Of a DNA stretch of 64,000 bases, positions 61,673-64,000 are shown piece after piece. This stretch comes from Streptomyces aculeolatus (GTDB lineage Bacteria; Actinomycetota; Actinomycetes; Streptomycetales; Streptomycetaceae). The translations under genes were made by a program, and so were the position numbers. The notes under the pieces were generated by a model. It was given only the letters and a program-made list of their open reading frames with translations, had not been told where the DNA came from and did no database searches. Positions within the stretch are counted from its first letter, which is position 1. The number at the start of each line of letters is the position of its first letter. The stretch spans positions 62,001-126,000 of the forward strand of contig NZ_JAINRD010000013.1 in assembly GCF_020400605.1 (NCBI RefSeq), given 5' to 3'.

Positions 61673-64000
61673 ATGCGGGCGGTCATGGTCGCTGAACTAC
61701 TGGCTGCGCTGCTGCGTGCGAGTACGCACCAGCACACTGCCGACGATGCCTGGCGGTCATGGATCGCGCTGGCGGAAGTGGAAGCCACGGAGGGCAGTGC
61801 TGCTGTCCAATCGTGGCAGCGCGGCCGAGATCGGCAGGATGATCCCGCCGCGCTGCTTTCATTGGCAGAGGCGTTGATCGAAGAGACGGACGCACGCCCT
61901 GACCGGGGGGTACGGCTGTGGCGCTGGGTGGAGAGACACCGAGCTGAGCCCGTTCCGTCGGGTCAGGTGAACGCCATTGGCGGTGAAGCCCGGTTATACG
62001 GACCCACAGTGCAGGCGCGTGCGATCCACGGTGGCCTCCACATGCACTACCCCTCCGCGCAGCCCGAGCCGCCACCGAGGCAGTTGTTGCCGCTGCCGGC
62101 CCATTTCACCGGCCGGCGCGATGATTTGGCCGCCTTGGGGCGGCTGCTGGCCACGGAGAACGGCACGCGGCAGGCACTGATCGTGGTGAGCGGGCCGGGT
62201 GGAATCGGCAAATCAGCCTTGGTGACGAAGTGGTTGGGGGAGTTGGGTCCGGAGTTCCCTGACGGCCATTTCTACGCCGACCTGCGTGGGCACTCCGCGG
62301 GCGACCCGGCATCGCCGGAGGAAGTGCTGGGGCAGTTCCTCCGTGCCCTCGGAACCAGGACCGTTCCTGTTGAACTGACCGAAGCCGCTTCCCTCTGGCG
62401 GTCCGTCACCGCGCACCGGCACGTGATAGTCATGCTGGACAACGCGTTCTCCGCGGCGCAGGTACGACCGCTGATACCAGGAGGAACAGGCGGGCTCGTC
62501 GTCGTGACCAGCCGTCACATGCTTACCGGCCTCGGCGTCGACGGTGCGAGGTTCCACCGACTCGGAGGTCTCGACGCAGATGCGGGCCTCGAACTGCTCG
62601 CCCGTGGGATCGGCACCGAGCGGGTGGCCCGTGAACCTCAGGCGGCACGGGACCTCGCCGATTTGTGCGCGGGGCTCCCACTGGCGGTGCGCCTGGCATC
62701 GGCGCGACTGGCGTCGCGGCCCCGGCAGCCCGTACACGTCATGGCCGAAGCGTTGGCCCGGAAACCGAGTGATCTCATCACCCTGCAGGTTGAGGGGGAG
62801 GCGGCAGTGCAGACCGCCCTGAACGCGTCCTACGCGGAGCTGACCGACGAAGGCGCGGCAACGTACCGGCGGCTCGGCCTGCTGCCCGTTCGTACCTTCG
62901 ACGGCCGAATCGTCGCCGCCTGCTGCGGGAGGTCCTTGGACTGGGCAGACCGCATGCTGGACGAGTTGATAGAAGTCAGCCTCATCGAGGAAGTCGGGCC
63001 CGGCACCTGCCGTTTCCACGATCTGGTCCGACTGCACGCAAGGGAACGCGCAATCCAGGACGAGCCGGAGCAGGTACGGGAGGAGGCGCTGCGCCGGGTG
63101 TGCGACTGGTACCTGATGACCACTACGGCAGCCGAGGAGCTGCTCACTCCGGCTCAGTTCACCTTGCCCAGAGACTACGCGTTCCCTCCCTCGCTGCCCC
63201 TTCAGTTCGCCGACAAGGCCGACGCTCTGGCCTGGCTGGACACCCGGAGAACGGACCTCATGGGCGTGCTGCGTACGGCAGTGGACCAGGGATGGGACGA
63301 GACGGCCTGGCAACTCGTCGATGCGTCGTGGCCCCTGTATCTGCACCTGCGTCATTACGATCTATGGATCGAAGCGCACGAGATCGGGCTCGCTGCCGCA
63401 CGTCGCAGCGGGAACGCCGCGGCCGAGCGCCAGATGCTCAACTCCGGGGCCATCGGCCTTGCGGCTGCGGGACGTACAGAAGAGGCAGTCCGGTGGTACT
63501 CCGCCTCGGCGGAAGCAGCGCGGAGGGCGGGAGACGTACGGGACGAAGGGCAGGCATTCCACGGCCTCGGCGGTTGCCATCACCATGCCGGCAGACGGGA
63601 CGAGGCCGTATCGCACCTGAACCAGGCGATCGCTCTCTGGGAGGACTGCGGCTATGTACGCGGCACCGCGCTGGCACGGATCGTACTCGGCGAGATCGCA
63701 CTCGCCGAGGGAGGAGCAGACGCCGCGATCGAGCACTTCCGCGAGGCCCATGAGGTGATGGTGTCTGTTGAAGACACACACGACACGGCACGTGCTCTTG
63801 CCTTTCTGGGGCACGCTCACGCACGCACAGGCGCATACGACAAGGGAGTGGAAGAACTTACGGAGGCCCTCGCCGTCTTCACCGCGTCCGGCTCGTCGCA
63901 TTGGCAGGCCAGAACTCTGGAGATGCTCGGCGAGGGCTCTCGTGCGCGTGGCGACGTCACCGCCGCCTATGCGTTCTACGCGCGGGCATACGCGCTGCAC
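61673..64000 (+). CDS. NB-ARC/TPR regulator lacking SARP domain, partial
   Basis: ATG 61673 (GGGGAGGG just upstream) opens a frame that is still open at the window end (at least 776 codons). The short helical N-terminus (RAVMVAELLAALLRAST) carries no DNA-binding domain. From about residue 140 the NB-ARC domain shows FTGRRDDLAALGRLLA, VVSGPGGIGKSALVTKW (P-loop) and VIVMLDNAFSAAQV (Walker B). TPR repeats follow (AIGLAAAGRTEEAVRWYSAS, GLGGCHHHAGRRDEAVSHL). It is the kind of STAND ATPase often paired with SARP genes, here divergent from one. Confidence 0.85.
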   Translation, partial: MRAVMVAELLAALLRASTHQHTADDAWRSWIALAEVEATEGSAAVQSWQRGRDRQDDPAALLSLAEALIEETDARPDRGVRLWRWVERHRAEPVPSGQVNAIGGEARLYGPTVQARAIHGGLHMHYPSAQPEPPPRQLLPLPAHFTGRRDDLAALGRLLATENGTRQALIVVSGPGGIGKSALVTKWLGELGPEFPDGHFYADLRGHSAGDPASPEEVLGQFLRALGTRTVPVELTEAASLWRSVTAHRHVIVMLDNAFSAAQVRPLIPGGTGGLVVVTSRHMLTGLGVDGARFHRLGGLDADAGLELLARGIGTERVAREPQAARDLADLCAGLPLAVRLASARLASRPRQPVHVMAEALARKPSDLITLQVEGEAAVQTALNASYAELTDEGAATYRRLGLLPVRTFDGRIVAACCGRSLDWADRMLDELIEVSLIEEVGPGTCRFHDLVRLHARERAIQDEPEQVREEALRRVCDWYLMTTTAAEELLTPAQFTLPRDYAFPPSLPLQFADKADALAWLDTRRTDLMGVLRTAVDQGWDETAWQLVDASWPLYLHLRHYDLWIEAHEIGLAAARRSGNAAAERQMLNSGAIGLAAAGRTEEAVRWYSASAEAARRAGDVRDEGQAFHGLGGCHHHAGRRDEAVSHLNQAIALWEDCGYVRGTALARIVLGEIALAEGGADAAIEHFREAHEVMVSVEDTHDTARALAFLGHAHARTGAYDKGVEELTEALAVFTASGSSHWQARTLEMLGEGSRARGDVTAAYAFYARAYALH

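Overview
The window is high-GC actinobacterial DNA, most probably from a Streptomyces. The evidence is the codon use, frequent GTG and TTG starts, and a gene stock typical of that genus: WhiB, SARP/AfsR-type regulators, an XRE-TPR regulator, DUF317, DUF2637, DUF4331 and DUF5999 proteins, and an FxLD lanthipeptide locus. No rRNA, complete tRNA or CRISPR array was seen. Every assignment comes from reading the sequence and translations; no database search was run.

Regions. (1) 1-6.3 kb, minus strand: a chromosomal-looking cell-surface and metal cluster of DUF4331 protein, TPR protein, NicO-type nickel/cobalt exporter, wall-anchored CHRD-like protein and class F sortase (partial). (2) 6.8-11.3 kb: an insertion-sequence pile-up. 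It holds a dead IS256 copy beside an IS3 element that is inserted in a secreted peptidoglycan-binding gene and itself carries an intact IS30. Target duplications let the ancestral gene be rebuilt. (3) 11.7-14.8 kb: small secreted, DUF317 and zinc-ribbon genes, some frameshifted. (4) 14.9-21.6 kb, minus strand: a tightly overlapped plasmid-like operon of Rep-like protein with internal iterons, helicase-loader-like Zn protein, WhiB, DUF2637 membrane protein, 64-aa Zn protein, MobC and relaxase. (5) 23.1-31.0 kb: a class I FxLD lanthipeptide cluster with precursor, LanB, LanC and an SpaB_C-PCMT fusion methyltransferase, followed by a TPR-like protein. (6) 31.2-33.1 kb: a GNAT acetyltransferase and an XRE-TPR regulator with an unusual phased-repeat upstream region. 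(7) 33.4-42.4 kb, plus strand: an unnamed gene array with four paralogous zincin-like proteins (three with HExxH plus a distal EGHA, one with these residues lost), small membrane proteins, Cys-rich proteins and a terpene-synthase-like protein lacking metal motifs. (8) 42.6-45.2 kb: excisionase-like protein, XRE repressor with an operator at its own start codon, and tyrosine integrase. (9) 45.3-47.2 kb: the N-terminal stump of a second integrase, a zinc-ribbon protein and a tRNA-Lys 3' fragment. (10) 47.3-64 kb: mixed chromosomal genes, an IS5 copy and two divergent AfsR/NB-ARC-TPR regulators, the last running off the window.

My working model is that roughly 14.9-45.3 kb is one integrative mobilizable element. 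It would have its own integrase/excisionase/repressor at one end and replication/mobilization genes at the other, and would carry a lanthipeptide cluster and the zincin-paralogue array as cargo. It would have landed in or beside the integrase of an older element that used a tRNA-Lys gene. The left junction was not found, so the model is inference.

Several genes (13.2, 14.7, 38.6, 38.9, 50.4 and 51.9 kb, and the IS3 orfB) look frameshifted. Real decay and assembly error cannot be told apart from this sequence alone.
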